Source: Desulfobacteraceae bacterium (GTDB lineage Bacteria; Desulfobacterota; Desulfobacteria; Desulfobacterales; Desulfobacteraceae). Taken from it: DNA of 50,132 nt. The stretch covers positions 1 to 50,132 of the forward strand of contig JAAELK010000159.1 of the NCBI GenBank assembly GCA_024226935.1. The letters are read 5' to 3'. Positions within the stretch are counted from its first letter, which is position 1; every line of letters starts with the position of its first letter. A model generated the notes under the pieces. The model saw only the letters and a list, made by a program, of their open reading frames with translations. It was not told the DNA's origin and did not search any database. Positions 17,504 through 24,589 of the stretch are shown here, one piece after another. The position numbers were made by a program, and so were the translations under genes.

Positions 17504-18553
17504 ATGGAAAAAACTGAGAAGATTTTTTTAACCCAGAAAGTAACGGCATCGGGGTGAGCAGCTAAATTGGATCCAGGGGCACTGGATCGAATTGTATCGG
17601 GGCTTGATATTAAATCCCATCCGGATTTGATTGTGGGCCTTACTGTTCCTGATGATGCAGGGGTGTTTCGACTCAACTCCCAGACTGCCTTGATTCAGAC
17701 ATTGGATTTTTTGACGCCGGTCACAGATGACCCCTATGAGTTCGGTCAGATAGCCGCGGCTAATTCCTTAAGTGATGTCTATGCCATGGGTGGAACGCCC
17801 GTTACGGTGATGAATATTGTTTGTTTTCCCAGTCATGATCTGGAGGAAAAAATTCTTGCCCTGACATTAAAGGGGGGGCAGGATAAAATTAATGAGGCTG
17901 GGGCCATCCTTGTGGGTGGGCATTCCGTGGACGATCCTCAATTTAAATATGGACTTTCCGTCACCGGGATTGTGCATCCAGACAAGGTGTTGACCAATTC
18001 CAATGCCATGGTGGGAGATGCCATTATTCTGACTAAACCTATCGGAACCGGAATTATGTCAACGGCTATCAAGGCAAAGCTTGCAAAAAAAAGTCAGATC
18101 AAGGAAGCGGTTGCCGTTATGTCCATGCTAAATCGGGGGGCAGCTGAAGTGATGAAGGATTTTAATGTTCATGCCTGTACAGATGTGACAGGGTTTGGAC
18201 TGGCAGGTCACTTGATAGAAATGGCCAAGGGGGCAAAAAAGCACTTGAGTCTATATTCTCAAAAGGTGCCCTTGCTGGAAAATGTTCTCTTTTTTGCCAA
18301 TATGGGGCTGGTTCCGGCAGGTGCCCATAAAAACAGGACATTTTTTAAAGATTTAACAGGGATCTGCCCTTCCATGGACCGGGCCTTGGTTGATCTGATG
18401 TTTGATCCCCAGACATCGGGGGGGCTCATGATAAGTTTGAAAAAAGAAGAAGCGGTTCTTTGTGTTAAGCAAATGGAAAAAAAAGGAATAAATGCTCGAA
18501 TTATTGGTGAAGTCACCCAAGAGAGCAGCACCGGTTTTTTGGATATTATTTAA
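17504..18553 (+). CDS. selD: Selenide, water dikinase SelD containing selenocysteine (in-frame UGA)
   Basis: SelD makes selenophosphate from selenide and ATP. The reading frame from ATG 17504 (MEKTEKIFLTQKVTASG) meets TGA at 17555-17557 and then continues without a break as AAKLDPGALDRIVSGL to 18553. Residue 18 is thus selenocysteine where E. coli SelD has Cys17, and Lys21 matches its essential Lys20. The rest is standard: DDAGVF (metal), NSLSDVYAMGGTP, DVTGFGLAGHL, FDPQTSGGL. A SECIS-like hairpin follows the UGA. Total 349 residues. A caller that stops at UGA would start the gene at TTG 17567 and lose the active site. An in-frame ATG at 17498 is an alternative start. Confidence 0.92.
17555..17588 (+). 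promoter_or_regulatory. Bacterial SECIS element of selD
   Basis: After UGA (17555-17557) and a 12-base gap, GATCCAG (17570-17576) and CTGGATC (17582-17588) form a perfect 7-bp stem with loop GGGCA. Bacterial SECIS hairpins sit inside the coding region just downstream of UGA with a G-rich apical loop read by SelB, which fits. Confidence 0.7.
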
Positions 18554-18566
18554 TGCTTTTTTCACA

Positions 18567-18619
18567 TTGACTTGCCGGGGGGCATATGATACTTGCTCTC
18601 AAGATAAATTGATCTTGAG
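18567..18619 (+). promoter_or_regulatory. Candidate promoter and leader hairpin of the F0 ATP synthase operon
   Basis: TTGACT at 18567-18572 could be a -35 box with GATACT (18588-18593) as a -10 box, spacing 15. Downstream, CTCAAGAT (18598-18605), loop AAATTG, ATCTTGAG (18612-18619) is a perfect 8-bp inverted repeat in the leader, 50 bp before atpZ. The -10 match is poor and the spacing short, so confidence is low. Confidence 0.3.
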
Positions 18620-18668
18620 TAAAGTCAAAGACCGATCCTAGTAGAGGTGAATCAGGGAGAGGCAGGGA

Positions 18669-18887
18669 ATGAAAAAAGAAACGGGGAAAACCATAAGAGA
18701 GTTGGGATATTTTGCCAGTCTTGGTATGTCGGTTGCGCTTTCCATTTTTATTGGTCTTGGAATTGGAATCTGGCTGGATAAAAAGTTTGATACGGAACCT
18801 GTTTTGTTGTTTGTGGGGTTAGCCTTAGGTATTGCTGCAGGCTTTAGTAATATCGTCAGGGCGGGAAAAAAAGGACGGAAGTATTAA
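18669..18887 (+). CDS. atpZ: AtpZ/AtpI family F0 accessory protein
   Basis: A 72-residue membrane protein with two helices (about 14-34 and 44-62). The glycine-rich first helix (GLGIGIWLDKKF) matches the AtpZ/ATPase_gene1 family, which precedes atp operons and is implicated in F0 assembly or in Mg2+ supply. It is the first gene of the F0 cluster and overlaps the next gene by one base. Confidence 0.85.
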   Translation: MKKETGKTIRELGYFASLGMSVALSIFIGLGIGIWLDKKFDTEPVLLFVGLALGIAAGFSNIVRAGKKGRKY

Positions 18888-19288
18888 TGCATGATCTTCA
18901 AAAAATTGTTGTTTTTGTCACTAAAACCAATTGGTTGTTGTTTATGGTGACCAGCCTGTTGGCATGGATGACAACTCCTACCGACGTTTCCCTAGGGGTT
19001 TTGTTGGGCGGGTTGATCGTGTCCGTAAATTTTCAACTTTTGAAGAAAACTATTCTTGATAATTTTTGTCCCGAGGTGGTCGCTGTAAAGGGAGGTTCCT
19101 TTGTGGGGAATATCCTGGTGAAATACTATATCCGGTTTGTGATAAGCGGGGTGCTTATTTTTTTGCTTATATCAAATCATATTGTTCATCCGTTGGGGCT
19201 TTTAGTGGGTCTTTCGGTGGTTGTTGCAAGCATGTTTCTGGCAACTATGCTTGAGTTAACTAGATTATTTTTCAAGGAGGCGGTATAA
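18887..19288 (+). CDS. atpI: ATP synthase subunit I (AtpI/UncI family)
   Basis: A 133-residue protein with four predicted helices (about 15-35, 38-55, 78-98 and 100-122). It fits the ATP_synt_I family, small integral proteins encoded before subunit a that assist c-ring assembly. Sequence identity in this family is low, so the call rests mainly on topology and on its position between atpZ and atpB. Confidence 0.75.
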   Translation: MHDLQKIVVFVTKTNWLLFMVTSLLAWMTTPTDVSLGVLLGGLIVSVNFQLLKKTILDNFCPEVVAVKGGSFVGNILVKYYIRFVISGVLIFLLISNHIVHPLGLLVGLSVVVASMFLATMLELTRLFFKEAV

Positions 19289-19289
19289 G

Positions 19290-19979
19290 GTGGAACATCC
19301 ATATTTGTTACTGACATCATTGTTTGAAATGCTGGGGATGGGAGAGTGGGCCGCAGCACATTCGCAGGTTACCTATATGTGGCTGGCTATGATTATATTA
19401 ATATTTTTTGGCTGGATTGCCGGTAAGAGCGTTTCTCTGGTCCCTGGTACTGCCCAGAACGTATTTGAGGTGGTGATTTCCGGTCTTGAAGAGTTTATGG
19501 TAACTGTCACAGGTGATGAAGGTAGAAAGTCTTATCCCCTCGTTTTAACCATCTTTTTGTTTGTCCTTCTGGGCAATCTTATGGGATTGGTTCCTGGGTT
19601 TTTCCCGCCCACAGCCAATATCAATACCACCCTTGGATTGGCAATTATTGCTGTGTTATGGAGCCATGTGGTTGGTGTTCAACGGCATGGTATCAAATAT
19701 ATCAAACATTTTCTGGGACCTGTACCCGCAATGATCCCATTGTTCCTTCCCATTGAACTTATCGGGCATACTGCCAGGGTTCTTTCTCTTACCTTTCGTC
19801 TTTTTGGAAACATGGCGGGACATGAACTGGTTGTCGGAATTCTTTTAGGTCTGGGCGGTATGTTTTTGGCCCCCCTTCCTGTTATGGCTCTGGGAGCCTT
19901 TGTCTGTCTGGTTCAGGCTTTTGTGTTTTTTCTTTTGTCAACCATGTACATTGCAGGTGCAATAGAGGAATCTCATTAA
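19290..19979 (+). CDS. atpB: F0F1 ATP synthase subunit a
   Basis: A 229-residue stator subunit that forms the ion half-channels with the c-ring. The conserved helix LIGHTARVLSLTFRLFGNMAGHE carries the essential arginine (in LTFRLFGNM), and the C-terminal helix AFVFFLLSTMYIAGAIEE carries the conserved tyrosine and glutamates. The start is GTG at 19290 with AAGGAGG at 19274-19280. It lies 1 bp after atpI. Subunit b, delta and all F1 genes are absent downstream, where a terminator closes the cluster, so the enzyme's genes are split between loci. Confidence 0.92.
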   Translation: MEHPYLLLTSLFEMLGMGEWAAAHSQVTYMWLAMIILIFFGWIAGKSVSLVPGTAQNVFEVVISGLEEFMVTVTGDEGRKSYPLVLTIFLFVLLGNLMGLVPGFFPPTANINTTLGLAIIAVLWSHVVGVQRHGIKYIKHFLGPVPAMIPLFLPIELIGHTARVLSLTFRLFGNMAGHELVVGILLGLGGMFLAPLPVMALGAFVCLVQAFVFFLLSTMYIAGAIEESH

Positions 19980-20054
19980 TTTAGGTTGTTTTACGGGAAC
20001 TTGGAAGAAGCCCCGTTGTTATTTATATTAATTAATTGTAACAAGGAGTAAAGC

Positions 20055-20324
20055 ATGGAATTTTTAGTTGGTAGTGTATGGGCGGCAGGTCTTGCAATTG
20101 GTATTGCCGCATTTGGTTGTGGTATTGGTCAGGGGCTGGGTCTGGCCGGCGCAATGAATGGTATTTCAAGAAATCCTGAGGCCGCCGGTAAAATCCAGGT
20201 GAATATGCTGATCGGTCTTGCCATGATCGAATCCCTTTGTATTTATGCTCTTGTTGTATCTCTTATTCTTTTGTATGCCCACCCTGCTTTGAAAGGGACT
20301 ATTGCTGTGGTAGCTGCTCACTAA
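20055..20324 (+). CDS. atpE: F0F1 ATP synthase subunit c
   Basis: An 89-residue two-helix hairpin forming the rotor ring. The ion-binding carboxylate is Glu59 in [12 protein letters not shown]; the polar loop is SRNPEAAGK. Gln26 (GIGQG), Ser60 and Tyr64 occupy the places that coordinate Na+ in Ilyobacter tartaricus (Gln32, Glu65, Ser66, Tyr70), with identical Gln-Glu spacing of 33. However, Leu61 replaces its Thr67 and Cys22 replaces its Pro28. The ring may therefore be H+- or Na+-coupled. It is last in the F0 cluster, followed by a strong terminator. Confidence 0.92.
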   Translation: MEFLVGSVWAAGLAIGIAAFGCGIGQGLGLAGAMNGISRNPEAAGKIQVNMLIGLAMIESLCIYALVVSLILLYAHPALKGTIAVVAAH

Positions 20325-20354
20325 ACCACACAATTTAGATAAGTTTTACTTTAG

Positions 20355-20388
20355 AGGCACAGGGCTATTATGCTCTGTGCCTTTTTTT
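20355..20388 (+). terminator. Rho-independent terminator of the F0 operon
   Basis: AGGCACAG (20355-20362), loop of 12 bases, CTGTGCCT (20375-20382), then a run of T residues to 20388. Perfect 8-bp GC-rich stem 30 bp after the atpE stop. Confidence 0.9.
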
Positions 20389-20512
20389 ATTTAATGAAAA
20401 TTTAATGGTTTTTCTTGTCTGGGTCGGCTATAGTTGATATATATGTATTATTGATTTTTGTATTATTTCCCATAATTTCGGTATAAATAATTTTATCGGG
20501 GGAAGGTGGGTG

Positions 20513-20932
20513 ATGAAGAACGAATCAATTGAGTTTCAATTTATATCTGATGAAAAAGAATCAGCCGTTCCGGTTCGTCAATATTTTCGAATTCCTATTT
20601 CTGATAAAGAATCCGTTCAAGTTCTTATCAAAGAAAAAAAACATTTTGTATCCGATATTAGTCAAGGCGGAATAAGTATCAGTTCTGATGATCCGTCCGA
20701 TTTGGAATCCGGTGAAATCCTGGCTGATTGTGAATTGATATTGGGAAAATCCAGGCTCAGTGGATTGGCCGGCAGGGTTGTTCGACGCACATCCTCTGGG
20801 TCTGGACTATTGCAATATGGGATCCAATGGATTGATCTTCAGACGGAACAAAGGCAAATCTTGGATGAAATTATTCTGAAGATGAAGACCCGTATTCTTG
20901 AAAACAATGATCGAAACGTAAATAAGATTTAA
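20513..20932 (+). CDS. PilZ domain protein (c-di-GMP binding)
   Basis: A 139-residue soluble protein consisting essentially of one PilZ domain. The two c-di-GMP contact motifs are present: RQYFR (RxxxR) near residue 23 and DISQGG (DxSxxG) near residue 46. The beta-barrel core continues through GRVVRRTSS and YGIQWIDL. It heads a three-gene group with an unknown 101-residue protein (11 bp gap) and a ParA-like ATPase. Start at ATG 20513, with GGAAGG six bases upstream; a GTG directly before it is an alternative. Confidence 0.85.
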   Translation: MKNESIEFQFISDEKESAVPVRQYFRIPISDKESVQVLIKEKKHFVSDISQGGISISSDDPSDLESGEILADCELILGKSRLSGLAGRVVRRTSSGSGLLQYGIQWIDLQTEQRQILDEIILKMKTRILENNDRNVNKI

Positions 20933-20943
20933 AAAGTAGAAAA

Positions 20944-21249
20944 ATGACAAAAAAAAAAGATATCATGGGCAGCATTCTTGGTCATAATGACGAAGAGTTC
21001 GCAAATAAGACCAGAGAACTGGATTGTCTTATTTATCGTACTGATGATGGTAAATATAAGAAAGCAGTTGTTCGGCAGACAGATGAGTCCGTGAAAGTTT
21101 CAAAGGATAATGTATCGGTTGAAATTTGGGAAGGCAAAGCAAAGATTAATGTAAAGATATCCTCTGGCGCTGGCCCCGGTATCTCCATGAAACGTATTGC
21201 CAGTATTGTTGTTGATGCTATTCTTGAGGAATTGAAAAAGGAGGAATAG
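20944..21249 (+). CDS. Hypothetical protein in PilZ-ParA gene group
   Basis: I do not recognise a family. The protein has 101 residues, is charged and lysine-rich, and has no signal peptide or membrane segment. The middle looks beta-rich (LDCLIYRTDDGKYKKAVVRQ, then VSVEIWEGKAKINVKI). The end is helical (ASIVVDAILEELKKEE). It lies 11 bp after the PilZ gene and its stop codon overlaps the GTG start of the ParA-like gene (TAGTG), so the three are probably translated together. It may be an adaptor between the c-di-GMP receptor and the ATPase, but nothing in its sequence shows this. Confidence 0.75.
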   Translation: MTKKKDIMGSILGHNDEEFANKTRELDCLIYRTDDGKYKKAVVRQTDESVKVSKDNVSVEIWEGKAKINVKISSGAGPGISMKRIASIVVDAILEELKKEE

Positions 21250-22190
21250 TGGTGATTATTGTCTGTCCGAAGTGTGTTAGAAAGCATAAAGTTAATCTGG
21301 ACATGATTAAAAAACATATAGATTCGGGGAAAAATGTTTCTGCAACCTGTAGATCTTGCAAGTATAAATTCCCGGTATTGATGGATCAGCTTCTTGATAA
21401 CTTACCCGATGAGAAAGAAACCCATAGATTTAAATCCAGAAAAATTTGCGTGACCTTGAGTAAAGGTGGAGTAGGAAAAACAACCACCTGTGTTAATCTT
21501 GGGGCGGGGCTTGCCTTGGCAGGATACAAGGTGTTGTTGGTGGATACCGATACCCAGGGGCAGTCCTCCTACATTCTTGGAAAGAAACCAAGAGCAGGTT
21601 TAACAGAACTTTTGACCAAGGAGTTGACTATAGATGAGTGTGTCGTTCAGGCCAGAAAAAACTTGTGGCTTCTCAGCGGTGGAAAATCTCTTGCCGGGGT
21701 GAAACGAATTATTGACAGGAAAAGTTTCGGTGCTGAATGGACCCTTGCCGAAGCCTTGAAACCCGTGGATTGTCAGTATGATTTTATTCTTTTAGATACC
21801 TCTCCTGGCTGGGATCAGCTCATTGTCAATGTTTTGTTCTATGCTACGGAAGTTTTGGTACCTGTTGCCCTGGAAGTTATGCCGTTGCACGGGCTTTCAG
21901 AATTTATGAAAAGCCTGGGGTCAATACAAAAGTATCGAAAGGAAATTAGTTTAAAGTATATCGTCCCCACTTTTTTGGATACCAGGATAAAAGGGCCGCA
22001 AATGCTGTATTCTGAACTCAAAAAATTATATCCGGAATCTTTGTGCTCTCCCATCCGATACAGTGAAAGTTTGTCTGAGGCGCCTTCCTTTGGAAAATCA
22101 ATTTTTGAATTTGCTCCCGGCTCCATTGCCTCTGCAGATTATCGGGAGCTTGTAAGAAGAGTGACCATGGATGATACTGCCCTTGTTTAA
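21249..22190 (+). CDS. ParA/MinD-like ATPase with N-terminal zinc ribbon
   Basis: A 313-residue protein. Residues 1-45 hold a zinc-ribbon-like unit with CPKC (Cys6, Cys9) and CRSC (Cys34, Cys37). From about residue 66 a ParA/MinD domain follows: deviant Walker A LSKGGVGKTTTCVNL with the signature lysine, the switch I-like DTDTQGQSS, Walker B FILLDTSPGWD, and the C-terminal NKxD-like region weak. Such ATPases dimerise on ATP and position plasmids, chromosomes, flagella, chemoreceptors or pili. No ParB gene or parS-like cluster is near, so cargo positioning is more likely than plasmid partition. Start GTG at 21249 (coupled) or GTG 21252 (better spaced from AAGGAGG). Confidence 0.85.
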   Translation: MVIIVCPKCVRKHKVNLDMIKKHIDSGKNVSATCRSCKYKFPVLMDQLLDNLPDEKETHRFKSRKICVTLSKGGVGKTTTCVNLGAGLALAGYKVLLVDTDTQGQSSYILGKKPRAGLTELLTKELTIDECVVQARKNLWLLSGGKSLAGVKRIIDRKSFGAEWTLAEALKPVDCQYDFILLDTSPGWDQLIVNVLFYATEVLVPVALEVMPLHGLSEFMKSLGSIQKYRKEISLKYIVPTFLDTRIKGPQMLYSELKKLYPESLCSPIRYSESLSEAPSFGKSIFEFAPGSIASADYRELVRRVTMDDTALV

Positions 22191-22238
22191 TAATAAATCT
22201 GTGCGACGAAGAATTTGATATATTAAAGATCACCAGGA

Positions 22239-22425
22239 TTAATATTTTTCAAATTCCTCATCAAGTTTGTCTTCCAAAGATTGATCTTTCCCCATACCCA
22301 GGCGCAAGTCGTGTATAGGTCTATTTTTATCCGGCATAGGTATAATAGCGTGATACTTTATTGGGATAAAAACGCGACAATCTACAATAAAGCCAGAGCA
22401 CTTTTTTTTTTGATAATCGATTCAT
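22239..22425 (-). pseudogene. Possible small protein gene broken at a ten-A run
   Basis: On the minus strand an open frame ending at TAA 22241-22239 reads CSGFIVDCRVFIPIKYHAII, then PMPDKNRPIHDLRLGMG, then KDQSLEDKLDEEFEKY. It looks protein-like, but its frame has no proper start: upstream it hits TGA. The ATG at 22425-22423 (MNRLSKKK) is in a different frame and joins it only if the run of ten A residues (complement of 22402-22411) is read as nine. The whole would be about 61 residues. It may be a frameshifted gene, a sequencing error, or a slippage site. No clear ribosome-binding site precedes the ATG, and I know no family. Confidence 0.35.
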
Positions 22426-22559
22426 ATTAATTCGCGAAGTAAGTACTCGAAAATATCATGATTGACATATTACCAAATTATTGATCAATTTCCGATTTAG
22501 GGTGGGGGCTTACGACATGTTTCTTAACAGAATATAAAAAAATAGATGGAAAATGCCCC

Positions 22560-22721
22560 ATGGCGATCAAAAAAATAATTGCTCTTGTTATCGATAACAA
22601 ACCAGGATACGATATTTTAAATTATATACAGGTGGTGGAAAGAAAAAATAAAGTCCGGGGTCAATTGTCGTGGCCCCATGATAAATTTATGAAAGCCCTT
22701 GGGAAAAGGAACCATTCATGA
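22560..22721 (+). CDS. Small hypothetical protein coupled to the HD-GYP gene
   Basis: A 53-residue ORF beginning MAIKKIIALVIDNKPGYDIL and ending in a basic tail (KALGKRNHS). Its TGA overlaps the HD-GYP start as ATGA (22718-22721), a classic coupling arrangement, which is the main support for it being real. The ribosome-binding site is weak (ATGGAAAA). The N-terminal beta strand plus IDNKPGYD is faintly like a receiver or phosphorylation-site fold fragment, but that is too little to assign a function. Confidence 0.5.
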   Translation: MAIKKIIALVIDNKPGYDILNYIQVVERKNKVRGQLSWPHDKFMKALGKRNHS

Positions 22722-24019
22722 ACTTTGTTGATCCCGGGATGATCCATAAAAAACTGCTTTTTAGAATTTGTTCCATGGGGCTTATTCTTGCCATTGTTGT
22801 GGGAATGGGTGTCTGGCAGATGGAGAAAAATAAAATTGGCCAGGGTGTTTTATTGAATGCAAAGAGCGGTTTTAAACACTTTAACAACCAGATCAGGCCA
22901 CTTTTAAATCATCCGGGTAATTTCAACCGGGATCTTATCCGGCAGCAACTTGTCTCCATGATGGGTGAAAGAAGAGTTGATCAATTGGGTGGATTTGTTT
23001 CCATGGGTATTTATACCCTTAAAGGAGAACTTGTAACCTTGGTTACAGATGACGGCTATGACCATATGGAGCTTGTCCGGGATAAAACAGGCCGGTTAAA
23101 TGAAAAAATTAATACCTATAAGACCATGAAATTCAGTGTGATCCAAATTAAAGGGATTCCCCATATGCAGATTTTTTCTTCTTTGGGAAATGATTTGGGT
23201 GCGCCAGCTGCCTACGGTGAAACCTTTTTTGCCCTGGCTCCCGAAACCCTGAAAAAAGTTAGGTCAAAGGCAATCAAGGTTGCCGGTGCTGCCGTTTTTA
23301 TTGTCATTTTAACTACTGGTCTTCTCTATCCCATGGTTGTTACCCTGCTTAACCATGTATCATCTTTGTCGGCAAAACTCTTTCAAGCCAACCTTGAAAT
23401 CCTTAAGGTATTGGGAAGTGCAGTGGCCAAAAGGGATACCGGCACGGATTCACATAACTACAGGGTGACCATCATCTCGGTGAAGCTTGCTGAAAACCTA
23501 GGGCTGTCCAAACAAATGATTCAACGGTTAATTAAAGGTGCCTTTCTCCATGATGTAGGCAAGATCGGTATTGAAGATGATATTCTCCAAAAACCCGGCC
23601 GTCTCACAGAGGATGAATTCAGGGTGATGAAAAAACATGTACCCTATGGGGTGGATATTGTTGCCAAGGCAGAGTGGATAAAAGAAGCTATCGATATTGT
23701 AGGATGCCACCATGAAAAATATGACGGGAGCGGTTATTGTAATGGATTAAAGGGGGAACAGATACCAAAAATTGCTAAGATCTTCTCAATTGCCGATGTC
23801 TTTGATGCCTTGACATCCTGTCGTCCCTACAAAGAACCCTTTTCCTTTGAAAAAACCATGGATATTATCAGGGCCGGAAGGGGAAACCACTTTGACCCGG
23901 CTTATGTGGATGCCTTTGAAAAAATTGCTTTTTCTTTGTTTGAAAACTATGCCACAAGAGAAGATAATAAGATTAAAACAGAACTTGCTGCTATTATAAA
24001 AGAATATTTTTACACATAA
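22718..24019 (+). CDS. Membrane HD-GYP domain protein (putative c-di-GMP phosphodiesterase)
   Basis: A 433-residue inner-membrane protein. TM1 about 13-33, a periplasmic segment of about 150 residues without a recognised domain, TM2 about 187-207, then an HD-GYP domain from about residue 240. The metal-binding set is present: HNYR, His278-Asp279 in FLHDVGKIG, KKH, CHHEKYDGSG and IADVFDALTSCRPYK. The GYP signature reads GYC (Cys341) followed by NGLKG, so the family proline is lost. HD-GYP enzymes hydrolyse c-di-GMP to pGpG or GMP. It overlaps the upstream 53-residue ORF and ends at a strong terminator. Confidence 0.85.
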   Translation: MNFVDPGMIHKKLLFRICSMGLILAIVVGMGVWQMEKNKIGQGVLLNAKSGFKHFNNQIRPLLNHPGNFNRDLIRQQLVSMMGERRVDQLGGFVSMGIYTLKGELVTLVTDDGYDHMELVRDKTGRLNEKINTYKTMKFSVIQIKGIPHMQIFSSLGNDLGAPAAYGETFFALAPETLKKVRSKAIKVAGAAVFIVILTTGLLYPMVVTLLNHVSSLSAKLFQANLEILKVLGSAVAKRDTGTDSHNYRVTIISVKLAENLGLSKQMIQRLIKGAFLHDVGKIGIEDDILQKPGRLTEDEFRVMKKHVPYGVDIVAKAEWIKEAIDIVGCHHEKYDGSGYCNGLKGEQIPKIAKIFSIADVFDALTSCRPYKEPFSFEKTMDIIRAGRGNHFDPAYVDAFEKIAFSLFENYATREDNKIKTELAAIIKEYFYT

Positions 24020-24087
24020 AACAGGCAGCCCGGGAAAGAAAGAACGCAACATGTTTTTTGGAAGTGATTTATTCCGGCATCGGTATT

Positions 24088-24130
24088 AAATTCACCATGA
24101 AGATGGATCTTCATGGTGAATTTATTTTTG
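24088..24130 (+). terminator. Terminator between convergent HD-GYP and ACT genes
   Basis: A perfect 16-bp inverted repeat (24088-24103 with 24108-24123), loop TGGA, inner arms ATGAAGA/TCTTCAT, outer arms AAATTCACC/GGTGAATTT. T-rich sequence follows on the plus strand (TTTATTTTTG). It lies 68 bp after the HD-GYP stop and 8 bp before the end of the convergent gene, so it may serve both. Confidence 0.85.
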
Positions 24131-24138
24131 TCTATTTT

Positions 24139-24570
24139 TTAAAGGTCACAAATTTCCTGGGCAGAGATCACCTTGATAGATTTTTCTGCAAGGATTTTTA
24201 AGGCCTTTTTGGGATCGTCAAACCTGAATACCATGATGGCATTTTTGCATTGGGGATTGGCAAAGGCATACATGTATTCTACATTGACATCCTGTTCCCA
24301 TAAAGGGTCCAACACTTTGTTCAGCCCGCCCGGTTCATCACTGACCTCAACGGCAAGTACCGGGGTTATTCCCACGGTAAATCCTTCTTTTTTTAATGCG
24401 TGTTCGGCTTTTTCATTGTTATTGACGATGAGTCTCAATACTCCGAAATCTGTTGTGTCAGCGAGGGATAAGGCCCTGATATTCACATTGGCATCCCTGA
24501 GGATTGCCGTGACTTCTGCGATCCGCCCCTCTTTGTTTTCAATAAATATGGATATTTGTTCCGCTAACAT
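24139..24570 (-). CDS. Tandem ACT-domain protein
   Basis: A 143-residue cytoplasmic protein with two ACT domains: residues about 1-65 (QISIFIENKEGRIAEVTAIL, then NIRALSLADTTDFGVLRLIV) and 70-140 (VLAVEVSDEPGGLNKVL, then NVEYMYAFA). ACT pairs bind amino acids and regulate metabolism. This type is commonly found beside phenylacetate-CoA ligase and indolepyruvate oxidoreductase genes in anaerobes. The start at 24570 has TGAGGAAT upstream; longer frames extend into paaK. It lies 19 bp after paaK on the same strand, so co-transcription is likely. It probably reports aromatic or branched-chain amino acid levels. Confidence 0.85.
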   Translation of the reverse strand: MLAEQISIFIENKEGRIAEVTAILRDANVNIRALSLADTTDFGVLRLIVNNNEKAEHALKKEGFTVGITPVLAVEVSDEPGGLNKVLDPLWEQDVNVEYMYAFANPQCKNAIMVFRFDDPKKALKILAEKSIKVISAQEICDL

Positions 24571-24589
24571 ATGGGTATTCCTCATAAGT

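Noticed and set aside
17555-17557. TGA in selD read as a nonsense mutation making a pseudogene
   Set aside because: The flanking SG-U-AAK context matches the SelD active site exactly and a SECIS hairpin follows, so recoding is far more likely.
21249-22190. Plasmid or integrative-element partition gene (parA)
   Set aside because: No parB, parS-like repeats, replication or integrase genes are nearby, and the neighbours are a PilZ protein and F0 ATP synthase genes.
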